NCBI GenBank assembly: GCA_026874595.1
Contig: CM049316.1
Coordinates: 67,978,676 to 68,042,675 of the forward strand
Source: Sipunculus nudus
Lineage: Eukaryota; Annelida; Sipuncula; Golfingiida; Sipunculidae
Length of the DNA stretch: 64,000 bases
Direction of reading: 5' to 3'
The notes beneath the pieces are model-generated. The model did not search any database. It saw only the letters and a list, made by a program, of their open reading frames with translations, and was not told the origin of the DNA. Of this stretch, positions 36,125-47,235 are shown in pieces. Numbering within the stretch: the stretch's first letter is position 1; each line of letters begins with the position of its first letter. Made by a program: the position numbers and the translations under genes.

Positions 36125-36345
<221 letters not shown>

Positions 36346-38246
36346 CATCAATTCAAATCATCGTATAAAAGATCTTAAATTAGCCGCAGCTTTCTTTTAC
36401 ATACAAATATTTATAAAAGCAGAGAAGTGGTACACGAATAGGTTAATGCACTTATAGCAAAAATTCAAATTAGGCACCTTCATTGCTTGCGGCGGCCATA
36501 ACCTGCATGCAAGTGAGCACTTTGGGCCCAGCCCAAAGGTCCTGACATTTTAAAATTTATTTTTTTTTAATTCAAATGACTAAATAAGTATTAACATATA
36601 TTTCTGTATACCATGTTTTCATGATTCCATATTGTGTCCCGCTATCACGACTGTCTCCAAGCGGGAAGGTAGTGTTAAAAAAATACTCCCAAATCAACCA
36701 GAAACTCATATAATAGGTGTCATTTGTATAGCTGATATATTTTATTTAAAATAATAGTCTCACAAATAAACGTATTTTATTTTAAATATAACCATGAACG
36801 TCCATCATGCGGATGATATGTTAATACTGAATGCTCCAAACAGATAAAAGTCTGATTTTGTTACCGTTTTATTCGACGATCTGTTTGATCAAAGGTGCTT
36901 ATCTTGTCATCGTACTAAATTATTGAGATTAACTAGGCGATAAACAAAGTTATAACTATGCTCTTACAAAACCGACATCAACATAACAAAGTACAGGATC
37001 CAATACCCATTTGTCTACATCAAACCACCACATCCTCTATAAGCACCGCCCTTTTGACTTAATCATAAAATGAGCCCCAAAACGCTCTTCCACATATGGC
37101 TTTCCATGCCCATGGTTGCTACAGCTGTGGTACGACAGTAATAACGTCACAAAATGTCATAAATGTCGGTCATGTATGACTTCGTTTGACAGACGTCCTC
37201 AGATGGAATTGCATGTTTTTGTATCTCTTTTCTCTGGTGATGGATATGTCGCAAACATTGTGAAGTAATTTGTTATATGTTTCATTTATTATCTCATATG
37301 AATAGGTAAGACGTCATTTCATTCGATAGTCGTCGGAATAGCCCCTGCAGCATTTGCTCATGAATATATGCATTTATGAATATTCTGTCAAGGTCACGTA
37401 TATTTTATTGTAAGGTCAATTAACGTGATACGTGCATGCGTGATAACTCTACAATAAACTACAACTAAAACGGCCGTTTATGAAAAAAACAGACGATTCT
37501 TTCATGCTTCATGATTCGATAAAGTTGTTGCTTGAGCAGTAGTGCTTTGATGTGTATACTTTAACAGGATGTTGGTCCGGCGGAATTTCACTGTGCATTT
37601 ATTTGCATTTATATTTATATTTACATGTTGTTGCATGGTGAAGGCTCACTCTTTCTCCTTGGGCCCAGAGTTATCACATCCTTTAATATGATAAAGTCTA
37701 CCATTTGTCTTGAATTTCAATAATGTGAAAAAACCAACGTTGGCATAGTGTTATTCAAACAATCATGAATAAAGCTAGCTATTCACATTATTTGTATATT
37801 AACACAATTTATTTTGAACTGCCAACTAAATTTATAGTAAATGATGTTATCAAACATAATTATCATTATGTTTTAAAAGTATTTAAATTGCTCACCTTTT
37901 TGCCAGCATGTGTTGACCGATCTCTGTCGCGCCTGAAATGTGTAAATTATGTGAAACGTTCTCAAATCCGCCTTTGTTAGTTCTGTTTGAAATTTATTAA
38001 TGAGGTTCCAAGTTCATTAAGCCAATGGATAATGAAATACATGATTATTTAAACTAACATTTAAAAGGCTTAATAATACATAATTTGATTACCGCTCAAT
38101 TTCTTGAGGGAGCGTAGTCGAAAACATTAGGAACCATAAAGCTTAATATGCCCAGGCGTGCCATAAATAGTTAAGGCCCCTCTGATTGGGGAAGCTAAGC
38201 ATCGTATGATTCGACACTTAAACATGTTTATGGAAGAACAATTTGT
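36346..38246. other. Intergenic, no gene recognised
   Basis: No convincing frame or repeat was recognised. The short frame at 37765-37980 (+) lacks motifs. Confidence 0.45.
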
Positions 38247-38449
38247 TTATACGGTGTACCTGTAATCAATCTGTTCAATAATGATCCCACGCAGTCTTTT
38301 GTCATCTTTCATCACAGACTCTGGTTTCAGCGTCCCGAAACCGTTCAGCGGTTGATGTTGACCGGGGGTGTCACTGTCGCATAGACTTATGAGGACACGC
38401 GTCATTGTCCGAGTACTCTTGAGCAGTGTCATGTTTGAAGCCGGGATAC
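38247..38449 (-). pseudogene. S8-like locus 1, terminal exon
   Basis: Starts with two bases completing a split Arg codon, then IPASNMTLLKS, TRTMTRVLISLCD, LNGFGTLKPE and a TAA. It is the counterpart of 62605-62828 (TDTMRQILIQMC ... GHGVLDPW), with the same intron phase. A GATTACAG-GTACAC site just before the stop could instead be a donor. Confidence 0.5.
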
Positions 38450-38472
38450 CTGGTTTAAATTAATAATAACCC

Positions 38473-38475
<3 letters not shown>

Positions 38476-38509
<34 letters not shown>
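38476..38509. repeat. (TA)n in the S8-like intron
   Basis: Pure (TA)n inside the 511 bp intron between the two S8-like exons. Confidence 0.95.
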
Positions 38510-38514
<5 letters not shown>

Positions 38515-38960
38515 ATAACATGTATCTTCATGTTCATGTCATTATACTGATATACATACAACGCGATAGTAAATAATAATGATAATCATAACAACGACAA
38601 CAAAACTCCAAAATCTTAACTATAGTTATGGTCAGTCTTTCATGATTGGATGTAAGTTCATGTGTGGGGAACTGGACGGGATGTTGGCAACGAAAGAGAT
38701 CGGCCACCCATAAATACAAATAGACTTGCTTCGTTCACAATTACTACAAAGATAATCACAAACACACACACATATAAATAAAAGGGTCAATTTTAAAAGC
38801 GGGAGCTTATTCCTTTACCAGTAGTTAAAGGAGACATATAGACCGCCTAAATATCGTTTCCGGTTATTAAAGACACAGGGGAGCAAACATGCTCTTAATG
38901 ATAAACATAGCAGAAAAAATGTAAAATTTGAAGGATACACTCTTCTTTTAGAAGGCTTAC

Positions 38961-39653
38961 GGAGTGTTTGGCTGTTGTTCAGTATAACAATGGCAGTAGC
39001 GACAGCGTATGCGGCGGGACATGAGTCACAGGGAGTCATATGGTGGCGGTCTTCACTTTCTGTAGCAAGAACTTTCATCGGAACCACCATGTCTAACAAA
39101 CCTCCCCATGGGGAGCTATCATCAGGGAACGGTCTTTTACATCCAACCGCCATGCATTCATGAGCTACGTAGTTCATACTCTTGTTGGTTTTGTCATATG
39201 TGGCGTCTGTAAAAACTGAACTAAAATCCAACAATTTGCTGAATTTGTCAGCTATATCTTTATGCAGTTTTATTGGACGAGTCATGCTGCATGCAAAGTA
39301 TACAACATGTGTTGGTTCTTGCAAAAGAATGTCTAGTATTTCTTCTTGTGTTTCTTCTTTCACTTCAGCTCCGACAATTATATGTTTCATTGTGAATTTA
39401 ACATGTCCGCTTTGCGGAGAGCCCATACATCTTGAAAGTCTCCGCACAGTGTAAAACAACAATCTCAACATTTTATCTATTTCCTGTGCATTGCTGGAGG
39501 TCTCATGGGTATGTCCTACAAGCCAGAATTCTTCATATGGTATTTCGGCGTCCTTTAGAATTTCCTTGGCACACTACGGAGCTACCAGAGTGACGGTGAC
39601 GTTTTTGACACTAAGCGCTTTCATCCCCGTGACGGTATCAGCAACTGACTCTT
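38961..39653 (-). pseudogene. S8-like locus 1, large exon with in-frame TAG
   Basis: 693 bases, 230 codons in one frame apart from TAG after VTLVAP. The open part beyond TAG is over 200 codons with no further stop and is much richer in GC than its flanks. This supports a real exon rather than chance. Confidence 0.55.
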
Positions 39654-39839
39654 CTGTAAAAGAAGTAATAATAAAATCTGTTTATCTTACAGCATTCTTC
39701 CATACCTTCCCTTCAACATATTTTATTTTAAACTTCAATATGAACATTGAAGTAAAACTGGTGTACTGTATCTCTGGGGGCCGAGACAAAATGACGTTTC
39801 TCCCTCTTTGAGGAGTTAACATAACAAAGGTACGGCTAC

Positions 39840-40400
39840 ATTCGATCCAAACCGGGCATTAACCCCTTGGTTTGGACAGTTCTCCTGGTCATGGCTACAT
39901 TTCCTACACCAGGTGGATATGTACATATATCTGCCCGGTCAAAGAAATGAGCTAAAGAGGCCGACGATCAGACCAACATTAACGATCAGCTAATAGTACT
40001 ACTCAACTCGGTTGCAAGCAGTCTCAGTCTATTGACATTGAGAATTGAGTATTGTAACAATTGGGCTCTCTCACTTATAGTCGTCGACATCCAAAACACT
40101 CGAGCAGATGATATAAGCCACCGTTAATGTACAAGCTGGTGTACAGCAAACAACATGGTAACAGCCGCCGACCAGCCCAAGTCTCTACAGTTGACTGTCC
40201 CTAAGCTGATCTCGAATCGCCCTATCTCCCCCTGGGATCCCTGCATACCAACGTATCAGGTTCTGGGTGACCACTTCATTGTACAGCCATCGGTCGCCTC
40301 CTGTCTCTGATAATTAATTCAGGTGAATTCCTATCCTCTACGCCAAATTATCCAAGTATACCCCGCTGGTTTAGCATGTATATATACGTTACAGTATGTC
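39840..40400. other. Moderately GC-rich stretch between S8-like and CARD-like exons
   Basis: I looked here for the missing Asp/His exons of the S8-like gene and found no convincing frame. GACCGGGCAGATATATG and GGTTTGGATCGAATG on the minus strand give a faint SINE-like impression only. Confidence 0.3.
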
Positions 40401-40520
40401 ATATCACTAAGCTACTTAACAATATTGTGGCAATAGACTAAAACACCTTACCTTTGGAGAATCACACATAACCGATACATCTTTACTGGATTGATTATTT
40501 ACTCAATCTACTGGAATATC

Positions 40521-40645
40521 TTAGTCATTTGACATATCTAGCAGCAAGTCAGCAACGTGCGCCTGGTCAGAATCTCGTAGAGCCTTCACAAATCCATCAA
40601 ACTGTGGCCTAAAGGTGATTAGGTCGAGCACATACCTGGACATGT
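40521..40645 (-). pseudogene. C-terminal half of a CARD-like domain
   Basis: The minus frame reads MSRYVLDLITFRPQFDGFVKAL and RDSDQAHVADLLLDMSND, then TAA at 40523-40521. This matches helices 5 and 6 of CARD domains, where family members read LLD-I-x-x-RG-P-x-AF-x-x-F-x-x-AL-x-x-x-Q-x-HLAxLL. Acceptor candidates are ATTAG (exon start 40645) and TCCAG (start 40635). Phase does not join cleanly to the upstream CARD exon, so a linking exon may be missing or lost. Confidence 0.45.
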
Positions 40646-41121
40646 CTAATTTTTATCTTCCCTTCCTGTGTAGGTATAATCGACGATGTAAAATTGTGGA
40701 GATCATGGAATGTTGGAAAGGCTGACATGTGAAATTCAAATTGTAGGAACGTATAAAATAATGGAATTGTGCATAAGTTATAATCCTGAATACTCTCATG
40801 ATTTCCATCACAGCTGGAATTGTCTGTTATCAGACTTACCCTAATGCCCTGAAAGACACTTCCTGGCTATATGCACGGCCATAAATGGTTGAATAAAAGT
40901 TTTTAAATCTTTTTGGAAACAACACATGCTTGCAAAGTAATATCTTACCATTTTACGATTAGATATCAACGATGGAGGCACAACAAACCACGTAGCATAT
41001 ATTTTTTTCTAGCGATTATGGATATAATTACCATATAGGCAGTACTACAAAAGTACGGGTTATCTTTATGTAAATAACGTTTGGTTATTATGAATATCCT
41101 TGTAATAGGCGTAGGAGATAC

Positions 41122-41261
41122 CTGAGACTGGCGCTGATGCTTCGTGATAAAACCATTTTGAATGAGGTGGTCCCAAAGCAGTGTGCCGTGAACCTGATAC
41201 TCTCCACCAGTTTGACACGGTGTTTAGTCAGCACGACCGTCCATGGATCCGGACTAGTCAT
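41122..41261 (-). pseudogene. N-terminal half of a CARD-like domain, frameshifted
   Basis: An ATG at 41261-41259 opens MTSPDPWTVVLTKHRVKLVE SI. A one-base loss then shifts the frame, after which VHGTLLWDHLIQNGFITKHQ follows and ends at a good donor (CAG, then GTATCT). The pattern KHR-x-x-LVE-x-I then LxDHLIQ-x-G-x-IT is typical of the first helices of metazoan CARD adaptors. A 148-codon open frame on the opposite strand (41137-41583) is mainly a shadow of this exon plus (TA)n. CARDs mediate caspase and innate immune assemblies; the partner here is unknown. Confidence 0.5.
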
Positions 41262-41363
41262 TACCCAAACGTATGTTGGATACTTTCAGTTAGTTAAAGC
41301 GCCTGACAAGAGAAGGAGATTCATCCTTCAGATCGATAGTTCTACTACAGTGTGTGGTCAGTG

Positions 41364-41365
<2 letters not shown>

Positions 41366-41430
<65 letters not shown>
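41366..41430. repeat. (TA)n microsatellite
   Basis: Pure (TA)n of about 65 bases, followed by GTATGTATGG. Confidence 0.97.
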
Positions 41431-41439
<9 letters not shown>

Positions 41440-42084
41440 GATTTTCAAAATGAAGCACAAGTACTCAAATTCAAAAGAAATTCTGGATATTTCGGCCGAT
41501 TGTTCTTCCTTATTAGCCAACTCAGTTTGCTGCATCAACGGGAAGGGCAGCGGCCACAGAAAACCAAAGGTCATAAGGAATAAATAAACATAGCCTCTAA
41601 TGTTTTATGAAATTACAATAATGCAAGTCATTCTAATACATATTAATATTGTACCTTGTGGCCTTATGTTATTTCCTACAAAATTATATCAAAACCTTTG
41701 CACTAGACCACAGTCCCTTTACTTGTGAGGCATTTTACAACAAGGCTTTCACCAGTGGAGAGTGAAGACTGTTACTTTTAACTTGACACTTTTCCTGAAA
41801 ATATTTGACACTGAGTTATATTATTGACTGCACGGATAAACACCGTTTGTAAAAATGTATGTGAAAGAATCTACAAATAATGAATAAAAGAATTAAACAG
41901 GCTTACCGTGTAGGTTTAGCAAGGCCTTCACGATGGCTTGCTTGGATATCTATATAACCTTTATAGCAAGTGCTTAAATGCTAAGTCACGCGAGTTCTCT
42001 CTGGTATACACTGTCAAAGACACATATACTACCTCTGAAAAGTCTACTATTTGAACGTACCTGATGAACGCTGTGTGATCATTT

Positions 42085-42312
42085 CATAGAACTGTCAAGG
42101 GAATTTCCCTGAGAAATATTATATATATATTAAAGGTTTAAGCTTTTTCTTAGCCAAAGAACACATTTCTCACTTTTTCATGTCGTAGTGGATTCGGTCC
42201 TCTTATGAATCTTGTTTTCAGGTCTCATAAAATCTGTCCTCATTTTCTTCAGGAACTGACAAGGGAATTTCCCAGAGGGATATTTTATATATATATATTA
42301 AAGGTTTAAGTT
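42085..42312 (+). repeat. Two-copy direct repeat, about 163 bp apart
   Basis: GAACTGTCAAGGGAATTTCC, then CTGAGAAATATT, (AT)n and TTAAAGGTTTAAG at about 42088-42142 recurs at about 42251-42311 with few differences. The intervening sequences are not similar. Confidence 0.8.
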
Positions 42313-42607
42313 TTCCTCCAGCATATCCCCGTACCAGGTAAATCTAATGGGACTCCTCGGTCCATTAGGTTTGGCTGGATTCTTCGTTAAATTCCTGATT
42401 TGATAAAAGATTTCTAAATTACTGCAATATATTTACATTCAATAACAATGTATTACAACATAATACGCATTTCTTACATTCACTATAGCCGGGTTAATTC
42501 TCTGGACATTTTTAGTCAAACATTTAATTACCTGTAAGCATTGCATTTCACTTACAACGATAGTACTATCCATTTACTATGAAATTTTAAACTACTTGCT
42601 TCTAATG

Positions 42608-45010
42608 AATAATAATAATAATAATAATAAAAATAATAATAATAATAATTTATTTTGTAAAGCAAACGCTGTTACATAACTAGAATACAATCAGCAATCA
42701 TTAAACATTATATTGTAAGAATATGAAATTAAAGTCCAATTGACTAAAATATTACATTCAGAAGCTTACAGTATTAAATAAGACATATAAAAATCAATAG
42801 TCCAATTATCTGTTAAAACTTTCATAATTCCTCTAAAATGTTCAAACATTTCACTATCAATAGTCTAAAATATCGTACAAAATACAAGGCATAAAAATAT
42901 TCCATGAACAAATATGTTTTTAATTTACTTTCAGATTTTTAGAGACTGGTGGCTTCTCTTGGAGTATCTGGTAGGTCATTCTACAGTTTCGGGCCAACAA
43001 CACTGAATGTACGATTTTGTACACAGGACGATTTTGTAAAAGGCACTACCAGTAAGTTTTTAGCTGCTGACCGAAGGTTTCTTAATGGAGTATAACTGTG
43101 AACAAGCTCTTGCAGGAAAAGGGGAGCTAAATTATTTATTGCCTTATACACAAGAACTAACATTTTGAATTTACCTTTTCCACAACGGACAGCCAACGCA
43201 GAGATTACAAAATTGGTGTGATATGATCTGATTTTGAAGCACCAGTAATAATCCTACATGCAGCATTCTTTATATTTTGCAGTCGATTTGTCAATGATGA
43301 GGGAGTCCCACACAAGAGTGCATTGCAATAATCTGATTTAGAAGTAATAATTGAATGAACTATCTGCTCCAAAGACTCTCTGTTCACAAACTTTCTTATT
43401 TTACTGATATTACGAATATGTATATATGAAACCTTGCAGACTGCCATTAAATGAGGTTCCATAGATGCTTGCTCGAAACTTCTAGAACTAATTTTGCTTG
43501 AATGTATTGACTGTTATCTGGTAACGTCTCATTATCAATTTGGCTTTAAAAAAGCTCACTCTACAGATATGTGCATTTATACCCTAAAAAGTGTAATTCA
43601 GTACTACAGAGATCATAACAGTCCAGTCTATACTTGTTTTTAAGATGCCTCCAAAGCGTTTGATAGAATTGATCACTGGATACTATTTGATAAACTAATC
43701 ACTCGTGGTGTGCCACTCATTGTGGTTCGAATCTTACTATATTGGTATCGGAATTAACGTCTATGTATAAAATTGGGTTACACTACTTCCAGTTTCTTTA
43801 ATATCTCTAACGGGGTAAGACAAGGGGGTATATTGTCTCCGAAATTGTTTGCTTTATATATAGACTCCTTGTCGGCGAACTTGTTACTTTGTAACGCTGG
43901 TTGTTATGTTAGTGAGGTATGTATGAACCATTTAATTTACGCTGATGATATTTGTCTTGTTGCACCTAGTCCATCAGGCTTGCAGAAACTCTTAGATGTT
44001 TGTGTGTCTTATAGTCAATTACACAATATCTCGCTTAATCCTGCCAAAACGTTGTATATGGTATTTAAACCCAGAAAATGTAAATTAACTTGCCCTAGTG
44101 TTAGTATTGATGACACACCGATCGAATATGCAAAAAATGCAAAGTATCTTGGTTATATATTCAGTGACAGTTGTAAAGATGATGACGATATGATGCGTCA
44201 AACGAGACTTTTGTATGTACGCTCTAATATACTTTTACGTGACTTTTCCCATTGTACTAACGCTGTCAAAATTCAGCTGTTCAAAAGTTATTGTCTCGCT
44301 TTTTACTGCCCGTTTCTATGGACTGATTATAGTTCGTCTTGTTTAAATAAATTACGTGTTGCATTCAATAATGTGCACCGTAAATTATTAGGTTATCAAC
44401 GGAATGATAGTGCTAGTCTTATGTTTGTGAAACATGGTTTTAATAATTTCGAGGCTGTGTTGAGGAAATGTATCTTCGCTTTTATTAGACGAATTGAATG
44501 CTCAGCCAATCCTCTCATACGCTGTCTTGTAAACAACATAAATGTACAAGCTGGTAGAATACAAACACATTGGAATGAATGTCTATATCATAAATAGAAG
44601 CGTGACTGTCTAATGATGCATCATAATGTTTTTAATTGTATCTTATTTTACTATACTATACCATTTTACTGTACTATTTTATATGGGCTGTGGCCTGAAA
44701 TAAACTTCTATCTAAAACATAACACCAATATTTCTTACTTTTGATGATGGTGTAATTTGATGAGAGCCAATGTGAAGTGTGGGTAAACCAAGTTCTCTTA
44801 ACAAAAGTTTATGTGCAATTAATATGGCTTCTGTTTTTTTATCATTCATTTTCAATTGATGCTGGCTCATCCACTTTTGTACAGTTGCAACAATTCCATC
44901 TGGAATACTGTCAAGTTTACCAGATTTGAATGCTACATATAACTGTGTATCATCTGCATAAAAACAATAGTTGATCGAAGATAAGGAGGATAAGATAACA
45001 TTGCATTTTT
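42608..45010 (-). mobile_element. L2/CR1-like LINE, 3' part, interrupted by another LINE
   Basis: Minus-strand reverse-transcriptase sequence starts near 45010 with NYCFYADDTQLYVAF, continues through VQKWMSQHQLKMNDKKTEAIL and SSKVRNIGVMF (44715), and breaks. It resumes at about 43468 with SMEPHLMAVCK, IVHSIITSKSDYCNALLCG, RLQNIKNAACRIITG, then (shifted) FKMLVLVYKAINNLAPLFLQ and AAKNLLVVPFTKS to 42981. These are standard C-terminal motifs of L2/CR1-group LINEs. The element ends in (AAT)n at 42608-42650, a 3' tail typical of such elements. Frameshifts near 43200 and the insertion show it is dead. Confidence 0.8.
43475..44714 (+). mobile_element. 5'-truncated non-LTR retrotransposon inserted in the L2/CR1-like LINE
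   Basis: One plus frame runs from about 43500 to TAG at 44595-44597 with two TAA codons (43641, 43755). RT motifs in order: HYQFGFKKAHSTD, DASKAFDRIDHW, NGVRQGGILSPKLFALYID, LIYADDICLVAPS and NPAKT; a C-terminal region follows. Missing endonuclease and RT start show 5' truncation, the usual result of target-primed reverse transcription. It ends AATAAACTTCTATCTAAAA. A possible short target duplication is AAAC on both sides. It sits between codons of the host LINE that should be adjacent (VMF and SMEPH). Clade is uncertain. Confidence 0.8.
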
Positions 45011-45189
45011 CCAGTGTTGTATTTTACTGATATAAATAGTGAGATAGAGTTTGCTCAGCGTAGTGAGAAAATGAAAAATCCAAGAGCACAAAATTATAAG
45101 AGAACTCCAATTTTAAAATTAACAGTTATTGCAATATTGAAGGCAAATTGTTCGTCCCATCTTTAATGTTGTAATAAATGTCGTTTGTG

Positions 45190-46835
45190 GTATAAATAAA
45201 TACGTATGAAAGCATTGTAAATGTATTCTTAATAATAAAGGTCCCTCACCTTTCACTCTGAACACAAAAATGTTAAAGTAATGCATTTTAAAATGAAAGA
45301 TGTCACATAGGTCACATTTAATACACTGTTAGCTGCACGCCCGATCACCATAGTAATAACTTTCACCATTTTAATTTCGTTATTAGTATAATTAATCACG
45401 TAAGGATCGATTACAAATATTTGGAATACTTGGCAGCATTTTACCCTTGAAAACATATTTATTAAAACATGAGTATTTCAAGAGGAACGATGAGAGAATT
45501 TTTTTCTCCAGTGTTGAGATAAAAGTTACAAGCTTTTTTTTATTACAATATTTACCATTATTACAATAGTATTTGCACCACCCGGTCAATATTGTCATAA
45601 CGTTGACTATAGTTATTAATTACGATATAGGTATAATTAATGAAGAGAGAGTGGATTACAATTTTTTTATTACAATAATTCCGCAACATTTCTCGCTGGA
45701 ACAAAAATATAAACAATGGTGGCATTCAAGATGAACGATGAAGGAAATTATTTCTTCAGTGGTAAGATAATACTGGCCGCTAGTTTTTATTACAATCGTA
45801 ACCGTTATTACAATAGTAGCTGCACGACTCGTCACTATTGAAATAACGTTTACTATTTTGATAAATTTCGTTATAGGTATAATTAATGCGTCAGAGTGAA
45901 TTACAACGTTAATAATATTAAATTTCGCAGCATTTTACACTTGAACATAAATATAAAACAAATGGCGCATTTCAAGATGAACTATTACGGAAACTATTTC
46001 ATCAGTGGTAAAGTAAAAGTGGCCACTACTTTTTATTACAATCGTGACCGTTTTACACTAGTGGTTGCTCGACCCGGTCACTATTTTAATAACGTTCACT
46101 ATTGTAATAAATTTCGTTTTAGGTATAAATACTGACGTAAGAGTGGATTATAACGTTTGGAATAGAATAATTCCCCAGTATTTTACACTTGAACACAAAT
46201 ATTAAACAATGGTGGCATTTCAAGATAAACGATGAGGGAAATTATTTCTTAAGTGGTGAGATAAAAGTGACCACTAATTTTTATTACAATAGAGACCGCT
46301 ATTACAATAGTGGTTGCACGACCCGGTCACTATTGAAATAACGTTTACTCTTTTGATAAATTTCGTTATAAGTATAATTAATGCGTAAGAGTGAATAACA
46401 ACGTTAATAATATTAAATTTCGCAGCATTTTTCACTTGGACACAAATATAAAACAATAGTGGCATTTAAAGATGAACGATGAGGGAAATTATTTGTTCAG
46501 TGGTGAGATAAAAGTGGCCGCTAGTTTTATTAAAAAAGTGACCGTTATTACAATAGTGGTTGCTCACCATTGTAATAAAAGTCATTAGTTTAAAAACATA
46601 TAAAATACAAACTGATGCATTTTTGGGGATACTTAGTATGCATTGTGTTGGTTCTTTTCGGGGAATGTTTGGAATAATCTCAACGAATCTTGGAAAAATT
46701 TCCGCCTGCAACATCAACCATTATTGTAATAAAAAATATTACAATAGTAACCGTCATTACAATAGTGGTTGGGAAAAAACTGGCCCTTACCAACAAATCT
46801 AGTAATAATTATTACAGTAGTGAACGTTACTACAA
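45190..46835. repeat. Tandem array of ~248 bp units with internal palindromes, six or so copies
   Basis: TTTTTATTACAAT recurs at about 45537, 45786, 46030, 46278 and 46526, a spacing of 244-249 bp. A diverged first copy starts near 45290. Each unit has GTTGCACGACCCGGTCACTATTG-like text flanked by ATTACAATAGT and AATAACGTT, giving inverted pairs (ACAATAGTG / CACTATTG). Also shared are TATAATTAATGCGT, GCAGCATTTTACACTTG and GCATTTCAAGATGAACGATG. The array ends near 46835 in clustered ATTACAATAGT motifs. Short frames inside are by-products. Confidence 0.9.
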
Positions 46836-46899
46836 TAGTGGTTGCAGCAAGGCTGGCAGGGACCCAGAAGTTTGCTTGGAATGGTGCCGGAGCTGGATT

Positions 46900-47235
46900 A
46901 CACAAAATGCCGGATTATGTCCTGAAAATATAATTGAGGGAAAACCGTTCTTAAGGAATATGCCGGTTTACGCCGAAAACCGGATTATCAAATGCCTGAT
47001 TGAAAGGGTCCGACTGTACCACTAGGGTACATCCCGCTGGGAGTACGGTATCTATTGCTTGAGTGGAACCTCTACTTATGGACACCTCTGTACTAAGCCC
47101 ACCTCCTATTTATGTCCACTTACGGTCCCATGAGAGTAGGTCCCGAACTCTAGAACCTCCAAATCAAGAGCACCTCTCTATTGTGAGCAAAATGTCCGGT
47201 CCTGTCAGCGTCCGCAATTTGCAGGTTCTGCTGTA
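46900..47235. mobile_element. Possible pogo/Tigger-like terminal sequences
   Basis: GGGTCCGACTGTACCA near 47007 and GCAGGTTCTGCTGTA near 47221, with GTCCGGTCCTGTCAGCGTCC and GGTCCCGAACTCTAGAACCT between them, resemble the CAGTCGGACC / CAGCAGAACC ends of invertebrate pogo/Tigger elements. No transposase lies between them. The family call is tentative. Confidence 0.3.

Larger units (their letters stand above)
38247..39653 (-). pseudogene. Degenerate subtilisin-fold (S8-like) protein, 3' portion, locus 1
   Basis: Two minus-strand exons. Exon a (39653-38961) follows CTTTTACAG and ends at GTAAGC. Exon b (38449-38247) follows AAACCAG and ends in TAA. The intron is phase 1, and splicing reads ...AIVILNNSQTL-R-IPASNMTLLKS. 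S8-like features in order: VTVTLVAP (first strand), GHTHETS, QEPTHVVYFACS, NYVAHECMAVGC, SSPWGGLLDMVVP, MTPCDSCPAAYAVATAIVIL (nucleophile helix) and LNGFGTLKPE. In active S8 enzymes the helix reads G-T-S-x-S/A-x-P; here the matching stretch is P-C-D-S-C-P. A TAG at 39576-39574 (codon 26 of exon a) interrupts the frame. Exons for the Asp and His region were not found upstream. Likely an inactive paralogue or pseudogene. Confidence 0.5.

Noticed and set aside
41137-41583. 148-codon plus-strand frame
   Set aside because: The complementary strand encodes a recognisable CARD half-domain with a proper donor, and the 3' half of the plus frame is (TA)n. It is a shadow.
46466-47025. Overlapping frames on both strands at the end of the 248 bp array
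   Set aside because: They consist mainly of the tandem repeat (IVI/NHYCNN-like text) and have no domain support.
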